Source: Cladorrhinum sp. PSN259 | Lineage: Eukaryota > Ascomycota > Sordariomycetes > Sordariales > Podosporaceae | Assembly (NCBI GenBank): GCA_033725935.1 | Contig: MU867114.1 | Coordinates: 124,001 to 188,000 of the forward strand | Direction of reading: 5' to 3' | Length of the DNA stretch: 64,000 bases | Part shown: piece by piece, positions 1 to 10,511 of the stretch | Layout of the letters: each line of letters begins with the position of its first letter | Numbering within the stretch: the stretch's first letter is position 1 | The notes under the pieces: generated by a model | The model's input: only the letters and a program-made list of their open reading frames with translations | What the model was told of the DNA's origin: nothing | Database searches by the model: none | Made by a program: the position numbers and the translations under genes

Positions 1-857
1 GGAACGCTGCCGACGTCGCCGACGAGACGACCAATCTCCCAGTTGTGCTCGCGGTAGCTGTAGTCGTCCTGCAAGTGCAGCACGCGGGTCCCCTTGCGCA
101 GCTCCAGCTCCTCCTCGGCCTTGACCTTCTCCGCATCCCTCTTTGCCTGGCTCTCGGCTCTCAGTCTGAGTTTCTCCTTGATCAGGGCCGAAATGATCGA
201 GTTGCCGTCCTTGAGAGGTTCTGGTTGTAATAGGGCGGAGGTTTCTGCTGCTACTGGTGCTTCTGGCTTCTCGGCGGCTGCGGGAGTCTTGGGCTCGGGG
301 AGACGGGTGACGGTCAAGGGAATGCCGCTCGGTGCGAGCTTCTCCTGGGCGGGCTGTTCGACCTTTCGGGGAATGGCAACGAGGCCGAGCTTGCGGCGAC
401 GAGCAGAGCCTGGTGGGTATGGGAGCTTATCCTCCTTGTTGAAGACAACACCAATGTACTGGCGCTTCGGGTGACGAGCGGGGTCGCGGTAATATTTGAC
501 GTAGCCCGACACGGCGGCGTGGATGGTGTGGTCCCTGCCGAGGATGGTGTTCTCGCCGGGGTGCCATATCGTACCACGCTGCTTGTAGATGATGTTTCCT
601 GGGAGCACGAACTGGTCGCCCGTCTTCTTCGCACCCATTTTCTTGGCTATCGTCTTCTTGTTGGGGATTCTGTAAGCACCCTGTGACTTGACGGAAGCAT
701 AACGTCTGCCCTGAACGATGGCATTGCTGCTGGCTGGCGAGGTAATCCGGAGTCGTGCGAATTGGTCCTCGAAAGCAATTGTGGTCGTTCGTAGAGCTGT
801 CGCCGTCGCGGCTCCAGCAACCCTCTGGAGGGGTCGCCGAAGCTGTGTGAGCTGCAT
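1..857 (-). CDS. MRP7: Mitochondrial large-subunit ribosomal protein bL27m (partial, runs off left edge)
   Basis: Component of the mitochondrial large ribosomal subunit, near the peptidyl-transferase centre (family knowledge). The frame is open without introns from the ATG at 855-857 to base 1, giving 285 residues with the C-terminus outside the window. Residues 1 to about 50 are Arg/Ala/Thr-rich, fit a mitochondrial presequence and end near RRYASVKSQGAYRIPNKK. The bL27 core follows: KKMGAKKTGDQFVLPGNI, KQRGTIWHPGENTILGRDHT and the YYRDPARHPKRQYIGVVF segment. A fungal-type C-terminal extension with an alternating Ala/Glu coiled region (SALIKEKLRLRAESQAKRDA) runs to the edge. It is divergent to LCL2, with 424 bp between the start codons. 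The family call is secure; the length cannot be compared because the 3' end is missing. Confidence 0.93.
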   Translation of the reverse strand, partial: MQLTQLRRPLQRVAGAATATALRTTTIAFEDQFARLRITSPASSNAIVQGRRYASVKSQGAYRIPNKKTIAKKMGAKKTGDQFVLPGNIIYKQRGTIWHPGENTILGRDHTIHAAVSGYVKYYRDPARHPKRQYIGVVFNKEDKLPYPPGSARRRKLGLVAIPRKVEQPAQEKLAPSGIPLTVTRLPEPKTPAAAEKPEAPVAAETSALLQPEPLKDGNSIISALIKEKLRLRAESQAKRDAEKVKAEEELELRKGTRVLHLQDDYSYREHNWEIGRLVGDVGSV

Positions 858-1281
858 TGGGTCTGGCTTGAGCTGGCAAAAGGTTGCCGACTAGAAATTG
901 TTAAAGTACTCAATTGAGGGCCGGCCGGAGCTCGAGAGCGAGAGGCCCGACCAAGGTTTGGATGCGGGACCGAGTGGAATGCTCCTTCTTCCGCTGGCCG
1001 CACCTGCTGCTGCTGCTGCTGCTTGCTGTTGCTCGTGGGATGCCGGGGTGAAGTTTTCGGCTTAGTCATCTACCAACCACAGGGTGGGTTGCGATAAGAT
1101 AAGACTAACACCAAGCTGGCCGCAACTGGGATTCAGTGGATGGATTCCCCGGGCGTTTGCGACAAGCTCCCTTTCGACCTTTCGATGTTTGGATCCCTTG
1201 AAATTCATGACAGGGAAAAACTTTGCAACAATTCGCCTTCTAACATTGCACACATTGCACACATTCAGGCCCTCCCTCACG
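858..1281. promoter_or_regulatory. Divergent intergenic region between bL27m and LCL2
   Basis: Shared upstream region of two divergent housekeeping genes. It holds a short CAG/CTG-type triplet run (about 1006-1027) and a tandem CACATTGCA pair at 1249-1265 just before the LCL2 start. I see no clear TATA box. Confidence 0.5.
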
Positions 1282-1758
1282 ATGCGCGCATTTTCTATTT
1301 TACTTTTTGCTCTCGCGAGCTTAACGACCACGGTCTCGGCGCAATTCGGCAACTTCTTCGAGGGCATGTTTGGCGGCGGTGGACACCAGCAGCATGGAGG
1401 ACATCACGGACACGCCCACCACCAACAGCAACAAAACGTCCCCAGCGATCCTGGCGCCTATCAAGCGTCATACACAAGGGCACACTGCGACAAGTATCTT
1501 TGCCCCGATACCCTTGGTATGCCCTCGCCCGATCTTCATCCCTCTCCTTTCTTGATCTCTCCCTTTTCTGTTCCTACATTATTAACTCTGCGAACAACAG
1601 CCTGCGTTCACTTTCCACATCACTGCCCCTGCCCATGGCCCGCAAACGAGGAAAAGGTCGAGCTCGGTGATGGAATGAGGTTATGCGTTTCCCATGGTGG
1701 ATTCAAGGCCGGAGAGGCCGCCCGCAAGGTTGAGTTGGCGCGGAAGGGGCTGTTATAA
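1282..1758 (+). CDS. LCL2: Long chronological lifespan protein 2 (LCL2) family, ER/secretory
   Basis: Small secretory-pathway protein linked in yeast to ER-associated degradation and lifespan (family knowledge). Two exons, 1282-1516 and 1601-1758, encode 130 residues. The 84-nt intron (1517-1600, GTATGC...ACAG) is a multiple of three and has no stop, so unspliced translation looks intact. Residues 1-20 are a signal peptide (MRAFSILLFALASLTTTVSA). A His/Gln/Gly-rich spacer follows (GGGHQQHGGHHGHAHHQQQQ), then the conserved Cys region CDKYLCP / ACVHFPHHCPCPWP, joined across the splice, and the end motif LGDGMRLCVSHGGF. Family size and order match. Splicing is supported by the conserved LACVHFPHHCPCPWP join. 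Confidence 0.9.
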   Translation: MRAFSILLFALASLTTTVSAQFGNFFEGMFGGGGHQQHGGHHGHAHHQQQQNVPSDPGAYQASYTRAHCDKYLCPDTLGMPSPDLHPSPFLISPFSVPTLLTLRTTACVHFPHHCPCPWPANEEKVELGDGMRLCVSHGGFKAGEAARKVELARKGLL

Positions 1759-2197
1759 GTCATAGATATCAAAAGACGGTTTCGGCTTGGTGGTTTGAGA
1801 AGGCATGGCTACGGCACACTAGCGGGGTCGTGGAGTCAATCTATACGGGTTATGTTTGGGACGAGGAAAATATCTTTATTTCACAGGTTCAAGCACTGCC
1901 CGAACGAAGTCCTGGGTTCAAGATTGCAAAAAAGTCGACACAATTAACATTGGCAAAAAATATACACAACTGTCACTCATGCAGAGAATTCATCTTCCCA
2001 ACAAAAGAAAAAGAGAACAGCAAGATGTGCAACCAACACTGCATGGCACAAAAACAGGTACGGTATCAATCTCTGTCCACTTCACTCCAGCCCAGCCCGT
2101 GGTAATCATCCACCCCCCCAAAATGCAAATATGCCGTTTGTTTGTTGTCTAATCGTGTCCTTCATCAAAACCAACATCACAAAAGAGCCCCGTAAAC
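1759..2197. other. Convergent intergenic region, no gene
   Basis: 3' flanks of LCL2 and the inhibitor-2 gene. AT-rich with short A-runs; nothing gene-like seen. Confidence 0.6.
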
Positions 2198-3143
2198 TCA
2201 CAATGACCCGTTCACCTTGCCAGGCAAAGGCGGGGGAACACCGTCAGCATCATCCTCATCATCCAAGTCTTCGGGATGTCCCAACAAGGAAGCCACATTC
2301 TTCATCTCGTAGTGCTTCTTGCGCATCTCCTCAAACTTTCTGTGCTTCTCCCTCTCCTCGGCGTTCAGTCCAACAAGGTACTCCTCTCCGTCGGTATCGT
2401 GAGTATTGTCATGGCTGTCGACGTGCACCGCGCGCGGCCGCTTGGTCGCTGACCCACTCTCGCCAAACTCAGTGTCGGGAACCTCCTCCTCAGGCTCACC
2501 AAGAGACAAGCCGGGAATCTCGTCGTCTGCCGGCTTCCGCTTATTGTGGCTTTGGTTAATGGAGTGGGGCAGACCATCGACACGGTCGAGGTCGATGTTG
2601 TCGGGGTTGATGGGCTCAGCCATGTCCTCATCATCGTCGGAAGGGTCTTCGGCGGGATCGTAATGCTTGGCGTAGGGAGTCTTGGGCTCGTTGATCTTCA
2701 TGGTTGCCGTGCGCTCCTGCTCGGTGAGGTACAGGTTCGCCTCATCCCACTTTAGGCGCTGGCCCTGCTCCTCTGACTCGTCGTCGCCGTGGTGAGATGG
2801 AGTGCGCGAGCTGCGCGAAATGCCTGGACGGGAGCCGGCCGTCGAGGAGGAGCGGCGATGGCCTGCATTGTATTGGGTGTTGACGATGGTGAGCTCTTTG
2901 GCCTCTTTCGGGTCGAGGGCGAAGTCGGTCGAGGGAGTGTGCGGGAGTGCGACGTCGTTCTCTGGTGACACAGGAGGGGATCCGCGATACGAGTTTTTCA
3001 GAATGCCTGGAGAGAGGGAGTAATTAGTTAGGACCGTCTTGTCAGAGTGAGCATTCGCATCGCTGCTGTTTGAGGGAAAGCTTACCTCTTGGCCGTGGGG
3101 CATTATGAGACGGCGGGGAATGAGCTACAGGGCTTGTAGACAT
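2198..3143 (-). CDS. GLC8: Protein phosphatase inhibitor 2 (IPP-2/Glc8 family)
   Basis: Regulatory subunit of type-1 protein phosphatase. Two exons, 3086-3143 and 2198-3006, with a 79-nt intron (GTAAGC...CTCCAG, branch CTAAC), give 288 residues. The start was chosen at 3143 because splicing creates the family's first docking motif, RGILKN (residues 19-24, equivalent to KGILKN), which an unspliced start at 3103 would destroy. The other conserved blocks are present: KWDEANL (105-111) followed by MKINEPKTPY (122-131), and a C-terminal basic helix with RKKHYEMK (248-255). The middle is Ser/Pro-rich with likely phosphosites (RRSSST) and acidic runs, and the tail is acidic. It is convergent with LCL2. 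The call is firm. Confidence 0.92.
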
Positions 3144-4395
3144 TGTGACGTTTGTTTTGTGTTGTCTGTCTCTCAAATTGGGTGGTAGCGCATCAAGTTG
3201 TCTTTTTACAAATAGTCGCAAAGAGAGAGGGAGAGAGAGGGGTTCCAAATGGAAGAGGCGTAGAATGGTTTCGGTTGTTGCAGATTGCAAGTTACAGTAC
3301 CTTCCAGAGACGGGATGCCTGCTTCCTTTACAGAGGTGGAGTGACCTCTTTGGTGGGTTGAGTGGGGTTGCCTGCCTCCCGCTTTCTGAGGTATCGTTGC
3401 ATGGCAGGTTTCTCTGTGCAAATGAACAGGGGCAATAGCTATTTAAACCAGGTTTGTACGAAAGGAAACAAATTCATTTCATCCCCTTTTTCAGCCAGTT
3501 AAATCTTTATTATAATGTAAATTTTGGCAGTAGATTTCATCACTCAATACATGTTCTGACTCCTTCCTATCGTGTTGTCATTTTTTCTAGAGGTTTTGCA
3601 GCTAGGTTCTCTCTCCTTTGCCGATAATCCTGTGGGTTCTTGCCTTCAAACAGCGAGGTGGGTGCGTATGTGTATTAATTCCCCCACCTAGTGCACTTAG
3701 CCCTCCGGTCATGGTGGGGCAACCCGCCTTCCAATTGCAGTTGTGTCTCAATCAAACCACCCGAACTGCTGTCGATTCCACATTCAACCGAGAGCTGCAC
3801 CGAGGGATTTTCACACACATGGCGATCCCATGGATCATAAAAGGCAAAAATTCCAAATGGTCTGACATCGACATTAGGGCCTCACTTGGCGATGGTATTC
3901 TCAGACATTTCATACCTCTCTTGCTCTCTTTTCTTTAGGACTATTTCCATCATTTTATGCAGCGTTTCTAGGTGATTCCAAACCCCCAACTCCCGTCGTC
4001 ACTCTCTGCTTTACTTCATTGCACCTTCATGAGTAACCCGCTGGCTTTCCCCCGCCAAGAGCTTGCACCCTCCGTGCATAAAAACAACATACCACAACAA
4101 CACCCAAAGAACAACAACATTGACGTCACGATGCAGTGCTATCTTTTCTGAATTCCAAATTCTTCACATTCTGTATCAAAAGACATTATGATTCGTCATC
4201 TCATTCCCCTCACATAGGTGTAGTTTAGACATTACACTAACTCCATAGTCCGATATCTCCGTATTCATAATTCCACCCAATGGAAACCCCCTTCATCACC
4301 CACATTACCTTTTGCTTTTTATTCCCACCCATCCAACTCGTTATCTTTTATCTGCTTGGCCATAGTGTTGCCACACTACAACCCCCCCCCCCTCA
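3144..4395. other. Intergenic region, no gene seen
   Basis: Upstream region of the inhibitor-2 gene and 3' flank of the MFS gene. Contains a pyrimidine-rich leader with GAGAGAGAG (about 3222-3240) and a C-run at 4382-4392. The only open frames are short and unconserved in character. Confidence 0.5.
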
Positions 4396-6613
4396 TTATG
4401 CTTTGCCGGCACCTGTCGTTCTCAAGTCCGTCTCGGACCGGTCGTGGTACTTCTCCATGAGATCGCCGTTAATCGAGTCCTCAAACACGTCAACCTCAGT
4501 CGTGGCAAACTTGCGGGCGCTGATTCCCTTGTGGAAGAGAACATCCATCTCGGCAAAGGTGCGTCCTGATGGCTCAGGCACCCGGAAATAAGTGTAAATG
4601 ATACAGAGGAAGCAGATGCCACCCCAGAAGAAGCCTGCGAAATTGCTCCAGTTCCACGCTCCAGGGTTGAGCATGTAAGGGGTTAAAACACTGCAGATGA
4701 TGCCGACGATGATGCTATATTTCCGGGTTAGCTTGTCGTCGTTCTGGTTGATAAGGAAACAGAATGGAAAGGGAACTCACTAAAGAACTCTGCCGAGAGC
4801 AACAGTCTTTATCTGCAACCGCCTGGTTGAAATTTCACTGACGAGTGAATAGCACACCGTGCCGACCGTCAGCTGATACGTCAGGGCCCAGCACAACATG
4901 ATACTTCCAGTAGCAATGGATCCAGCCCTGCGGTTCTCCCCCGGAACCAGACCAAGGAAACCTAGAATCAGGAGCATCGTGCAGAGGCCACAGAGACCGT
5001 AGAGATAGAGAGATCGGCGACCAACTCCACGGCTCATGAGGAACCAGGCACCAAAGACGCCAACCATGTTCATGCCGTATTGACCCAAAGCGAAACCGTA
5101 TGCATCATGAGAGTCCAGTCCAGCCTGTGTAAGGAAATATGTCGAGTAGTTGGAGAAGGAGTTGCCGCTGAGGTTCTGGATAGCCCACACCATGCAGACA
5201 ATTTCGGTCCTTCTCAGATCATGTCCCTTGAAGCAGTCCAAATAACTGGCACCGCTTGTAGTTCTATCCTCGAGAGCCGTCGTGTGTACCATCATGTCGA
5301 TGGTCTCGTCGGCATCAAAGTCTGTCTCCCGGTTGGGACTGGTAAGACGCAGCAGGGAATTCTTCGCCTTGGCCAGCTTGCCCTTTCGGACAAGCCACCA
5401 TGGGCTCTCTGGCGCAAAGAAAATGCCAATGGCCAGGGGAAGAGGCCACATCCACTGAATAGCATAGGGAATACGGTAGGCCCATTCATCATCTCTGTCC
5501 AACATGGACATGATGACGCCGATACCAATGAGCTGTCCGAGACCCCAGCAGAAGTTGACGTAGGTGGTCAGGTAGCCGCGCATGGCAACGGGACACACCT
5601 CGGAAGCATAAGTGATGGTGAGAGTTTGGAAAACACCCCACGGCTAGATATGGCAGGAGTCAGTGCTATGGCCAAGAGTAGGGGGAGCGGGAGCGGGAGG
5701 AACCTTACAATGCCGCACAGGATCTCAGCCGCCAACAATGTCTGGACATTCTGGGCTGTGAAGAACAGGGCTGTCCATGCATTGATGAGCATCAGGCACA
5801 CAATGACGGTCCATCTGTACCCGAACTTCTCCGACACCCAGCCGTTGATCAAGAGACCGATAAGCTCTCCCACGTTGGCACCCTGATGATAGACCCACCG
5901 GTTAACCCATCTGACCCTGTCGATCCGGAAAGCCGTTGCAGAAAACAAGGCGCCCGCAGCTTGAAGTGGCACAAGGAAGGAGGGAGGCTTGAGGTGTGGG
6001 GAATAGGTAGCGGCTCGCACCGCGCTGCATCAACCACACACATCCTCTTACCCACAACTCACATGGCACGGTATGGATGCCATCCAAGTGGCACAACAAA
6101 CGCCACCTGCCACCTTGTTCGAGTCGGGACTAGATGAGAACTTACATTGCTCAATCCAGACTGCCACGGAGCAGTCACCTCCCACTTGCCAGGTTCCGAT
6201 ACCAGCTCCTCTCCATACTTTCTCGCAAACTGGGGGAAGGCGTCTGTATCATGGGGGAAAATAGGCAAGTTACTGTTAGTCAAGGCTGTCGACACCATCC
6301 AATGGTGGTTTCAGGGGTAAAAAAAAAAGAACCCACAAAAGTTGTTGATCAGGCACACGTCGTATCCTTCCATGACAATGCAAGTCGAAATGAGTATGCT
6401 CCACGCAATGGCCTTGGGGTACAGCTTGATGCCCTGGAGCAGGGTCATGCTCTGCTCCCTTTCCGTTGCCAATCTTGCGCCCTGGATGATGCGGTCTGCC
6501 GTTGCGAGGCGGGCGACGCGGACCGGGTCCTCCCCTCGAGAACCATCACGAACCCCCTTTTCGTCCCCAATGGCAGGAGCAATCTCCTCCCCCTTCTGCT
6601 TTTCCGACGCCAT
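4396..6613 (-). CDS. MFS sugar permease, alpha-glucoside/maltose-type (SP family)
   Basis: Plasma-membrane sugar/proton symporter by family. Five exons: 6337-6613, 6146-6243, 5709-5882, 4781-5643 and 4396-4714. Introns are 93, 263, 65 and 66 nt and the protein is 576 residues, typical for the family. The phase-1 first splice creates GYDVCLINNFYAFPQFARKYG, matching the TM1 region of maltose-type permeases. The second intron joins GLSN to GANVGELIGLLINGW. Other signatures are the loop after TM6, PESPWWLVRKGK (residues 261-272), and the C-terminal RVPEPSGRTFAEMDVLFHKGI. The long 263-nt second intron is the least certain boundary pair, but both ends are GT-AG and the frame is kept. The substrate cannot be fixed from sequence; alpha-glucosides or hexoses are likely. 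Confidence 0.88.
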
Positions 6614-8285
6614 GGCAAGTGATAAAAAAAGGGCAAATTCCCTTGGAGGCTTAGCGTATCCGTGAACAGCAACAAATCGTAGACCTTTCACTCACGCCAA
6701 CGCCAATGGGATGCAGCCACCGTTGGGACTTGCAGCAGTAGCAACAAAGCAAAAAGAAAGAAAAACGGCAGACCGTGCTGGGAAATCACGCCGCCTCCTG
6801 TCATTTTTGCGCCGATCCGTCGTTTGTCTCCTCCCCTCCCTCGGCTTTTTCACGATGGCAAAACTAAGCAGTTTCTCCCTCCCAGGTCCAATAGCAATCG
6901 TCCCAGAGTCGGCCACGGGTGGAGTGGCCAGCGGGGTAAGTGGCAGTAGGGCCAGCCGTTGGAAGAGCCGTGACCCCTGCTGGGGTGCATTGTGCAGTCT
7001 GCTGTGGGACCCGAGAGGCTGGGAGGTATGAAAGTTGTTCCAACACATGGAGAAACAATGATGGAATGATTCCGTGCGGGTGCGACGTTGAGGGACCTCG
7101 GGGCCTATGGAATCATGGATACATAGGTGTAAGACGGGACAAGATGGGAGTGGAACGTCAGGTGGTGACGATGCAGCGTACATGTCGAGACACGAGGAAA
7201 ACGGGACCAAATGCCCAATGGGGGGGAGCCGGTGTGAGATGGCGAGAATGCAAAGTCGACAGAAAAAAGCAAAGCTTGGAACAGAAAAAGAAATCTGACA
7301 TGCGATATCCAAGCCAACTAGGCTTGGCCCAGATCGAGGGGGATGCTTGAACGGGCAGGTAATTATTGAGTGCTTGGCTCAAAACTGCGTGTGTTCAGGT
7401 TAGGTGCCTCGAGGGAGACGAGCCACGGCGCTTCCCCCGCATCGTGGAATCCAGGGCGCATCGACAGCAAACGTGAAGCTGGAATCCGATCGGCTCACTC
7501 AGAGTCGCTCTTGCACGCACCCAAGACAGGTCCGCAATATATCGCACCTGCCTAACCTGACCTGGGAATACCTTACCACAGGCTGGGGGCCCAATACTCC
7601 TGCCTGATCAGGTTGCGGATTCCATTTTTACCATCAATTTCATCAAATTTCACTGCCAAGGTTCAGGTTTCGCATCCCTAATTCCAAGACGTCAATCCTC
7701 GTTCTAGAAAATCCCTACCAAAAGATCATTGGGAAATCCCACAATCCGATCTCAATTGGATCGCAGATCGCCCACTGACCAAGCGCCCAGACCGGGGGGA
7801 GGGGGGTGGTTTAGCGGCGCCTTACCGAACCCGATTTTCGGCCCCACCTCCACTAAGACTCGCTCGCTTGCTGGCGGGCCCAGACTGGACACCCTGACAC
7901 CCTGACACCCTGACAGCCAGACCCAGACTCCCAGAGCTGAGCTTCCTCACATCTGGCATCGGGCGTAATTTCCTCGATCAGCCACGGCGGTCTTCCTGTC
8001 CTTACAAGTTGGGCCTGGCATCCCCCTTGGACTCGGAACATTCTGGATTCTGGACTCTGGGAAATCGGGAATCAAACAATTCGATTCGATCTCTTATTGC
8101 TGCCCCCGAATGTCTTGGATGCCGATTTCCGGTTCCATCGAGGCCATCGACCACCCACCTGCTGTCTTGGGCCGCCCTCGACCTCCATTCAGACCCCACC
8201 GTCGTACAGAGCCGAGAAATGCTGACGCCTCTCTCGTTGTAAAATAACCACCCAGGAGTGGACGGGAGCCGACCGACGGCCTTCC
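6614..8285. other. Intergenic region between MFS permease and Zn2Cys6 regulator (divergent)
   Basis: About 1.7 kb serving as 5' region for both divergent genes. Around 7888-7912 the 8-mer ACACCCTG is repeated three times in tandem. A G-run lies near 7794-7807. No gene seen. The divergent pairing allows, but does not prove, control of the permease by the neighbouring regulator. Confidence 0.5.
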
Positions 8286-10511
8286 ATGACATCTCCCGGT
8301 ACGCCCGCCTCGGGCTCTCCCGGTTCCCCCGAAGGTATTCCCGGCCCTGACCCCGCTGCCGGCGGAGGGCTGGGCCATGCTGCTCCGATCCAGTATACCA
8401 AATTTGGCTGGTAAGTCCCCGGAAGAAACCCACTCTTGACAGCAGCTAACCACTGTGCATCTTTTGCCCCGCAACAGTGTCAACTGCCGGGAACAACATC
8501 TCAAGTGTGAGTACCTGGACACCTCTGTCAGTCTAAAGGCCGACGTTTGCTGATCTAGACATTCCTTGTGCAGGCGATAGAGTGACTCCCAAATGTGGCA
8601 CATGCCAGAGATCAAACCGCGCTTGTCGGCCAACCGGCCTCAAGATCCGTCTAAACGCTGACAGTCTGTTCACCTTGAACCAATTGGTCGTCAAAATGCT
8701 GATTTATGTTTGTTGTGTTGTAGATGGCAACGGCAAGTTGACCTTTTCGGCGAAACAGAAGTGGGTCAAAACACCAAAAAGATGTTTGTTGCCCCCTTTT
8801 CTGATCGCCGCTTTCCAGAGCCCCACTCAGTCCTTTGTCTTTGAGTTGCTTACAATAACCCCACACAGTGGTCTTCATTGACGAAACCAAATCAGTCATG
8901 CGAGATGTCTCCAGTCCCGGAAGTGGCGTCGACGAGTTCGATGACGCCCTCTCATCCGAAGGCACAGTCCAGGGCACAGCGGTGCCTCAACCACCGGTCC
9001 AGACCCCTATGCAATATGCGCCTGCTGCTTATGAGTATTTTGACTCTGGGCCAAAATCGCCGAGTGAACGATTCTTGGCCAAGTCCACCCCTGCTCGAGC
9101 AGTCCCGCAGGAGCCTTTCAGCTGGCCGCTTCCATTTGACGTCGAGGGAAGACTTATACGCCACTTTGTTCAACATCTCGCTCACTGGGTAGGTGGACCA
9201 CATCCTCCAAAGTCTTCATGAGTAGCCCTAACATTGTGCCGGGCAGCTGGATCTATGCGACCCATGCAGTAAGTTGTCCCACCTCCGTTGCGGCAGGACG
9301 GCGCAGCTGACAACGGATTCTAGGATCCTTCGAAACTCTTGTCCCGGAAAGGGCGAGAAGTTCCCCCATGCTGTTTTATGCCATACTGTCCTTTGCAGCC
9401 ACACACATATCACAAACAAATGATCCCCAAATGAAGCAGGCAGCACTAGAGTACCACCTGCGATGTATCGACCATGTACGCAGAAGCCTGGAAAGCCAGG
9501 ATGGCAAGCAGGAAGACCACTTTGCGGCTGCCATCATTCTGAGAGTAGTAGAGGAGATGGAAGGTCTGGCATAACCCTGGCTCCCCCCAACTTTGCCACT
9601 TGCTGACTAAAACTTTGTTCCAGAAACCCGGAAGGAGGTTGGTAGGGATCAAGAAATTATGCTGGTCGGCATCCGTGGCTTTGTCCGAGATTTCATCACC
9701 AAGAAGAACGGGATGCTGAAACGCGGCAGCTTGGGAGCAGCGTCATTTTGGGTGGGTCTTCGTCAGGAGATCTATCGTGCTGTCGTGGACAGGAAGGCAG
9801 TCGAAATCAGTCTCGACCATCCCCTTGTGACCCAAACCATGACGCTGAACGATGAATCCGGGCCCAATGACTACGACTGGGCCAATCGTGCCATAGTGCA
9901 CTGTGCGAATGTGCTCAACTTTGTGTTTGGGCCGCGTAAGTATCGACGGGGCGAGATATGGGAAAGGTTGAGAAAAGAAGGCTGCGATTGGGAGAAGAAC
10001 AAGTCGGCCTCGTTTACACCGTTTGTGGTAGAGCAGGACCCGAGCAAGCGCTTTCCACAGATATGCTTTCTCCGAGGCTGCCATCCCATTGGGATGCAGC
10101 ATGCTCTTCTTGCCGAATTATTCCTCGAATGTAATCATCCGAGAAAAGCAAACAACACTGTCAGTAACTTTGAGCCTTTTTCTCGTGAGTGTACCGAAAC
10201 CGCTAACCGCAAGTACTAGAAACGGGTACAAGATTTGGTCCGGCAGGTATGTGGGATTGGCCTCGGAAACCAACGAACGGCACCCAGCATGTTTACGGCC
10301 TGCATGGCGATTTCTGCATGTAGGTTGACCTGATCTACACATTACTCCAAGTCGCCCATCTTGCTAATCAGAAGCTGTAGTTGGTGAATATTTCACCGAT
10401 CGTGAAGATCAGCTGCACATGTTTCAGATACTACAGGAGACGGAGAAAAGCCATGCTCGTCCCACCGAGAAGGTACAGAACCACATGAGGAAGAAGTGGA
10501 ATTGGCCATAA
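8286..10511 (+). CDS. Zn2Cys6 transcription factor (ARCA-like, Fungal_trans_2), 5' frame conflict
   Basis: Nuclear transcriptional regulator by family. Ten exons: 8286(or 8377)-8411, 8478-8506, 8574-8648, 8724-8783, 8869-9188, 9247-9268 (22 nt), 9324-9563, 9624-10159, 10220-10319 and 10381-10511. From the ATG at 8377 this is 515 residues. The zinc cluster CX2CX6CX6CX2CX6C (C12, C15, C22, C29, C32, C39) is assembled from three exons (GCVNCREQHLKC, then DRVTPKCGTCQRSNRACR). Downstream blocks RHFVQHLAHWLDLCDP, FETLVPERARSSPMLFYAI and the ending MRKKWNWP are typical of Fungal_trans_2 proteins. The likelier N-terminus, MTSPGTPASGSPGSPEG from 8286, is one base out of frame with exon 2 (AAAA at 8400-8403). 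Donors at 8649 (GTCTAA), 8784 (GTTTGT), 9564 (GTCTGG) and 10160 (GTCAGT) are weak; the 8649 one is least sure. Confidence 0.8.

Noticed and set aside
314..879. Two overlapping minus-strand frames inside the bL27m gene
   Set aside because: Out-of-frame shadows. The true frame from 857 is open to the window edge and matches bL27.
5080..5886. 268-residue plus-strand frame across the MFS gene
   Set aside because: Antisense of MFS exons and an intron; no domain.
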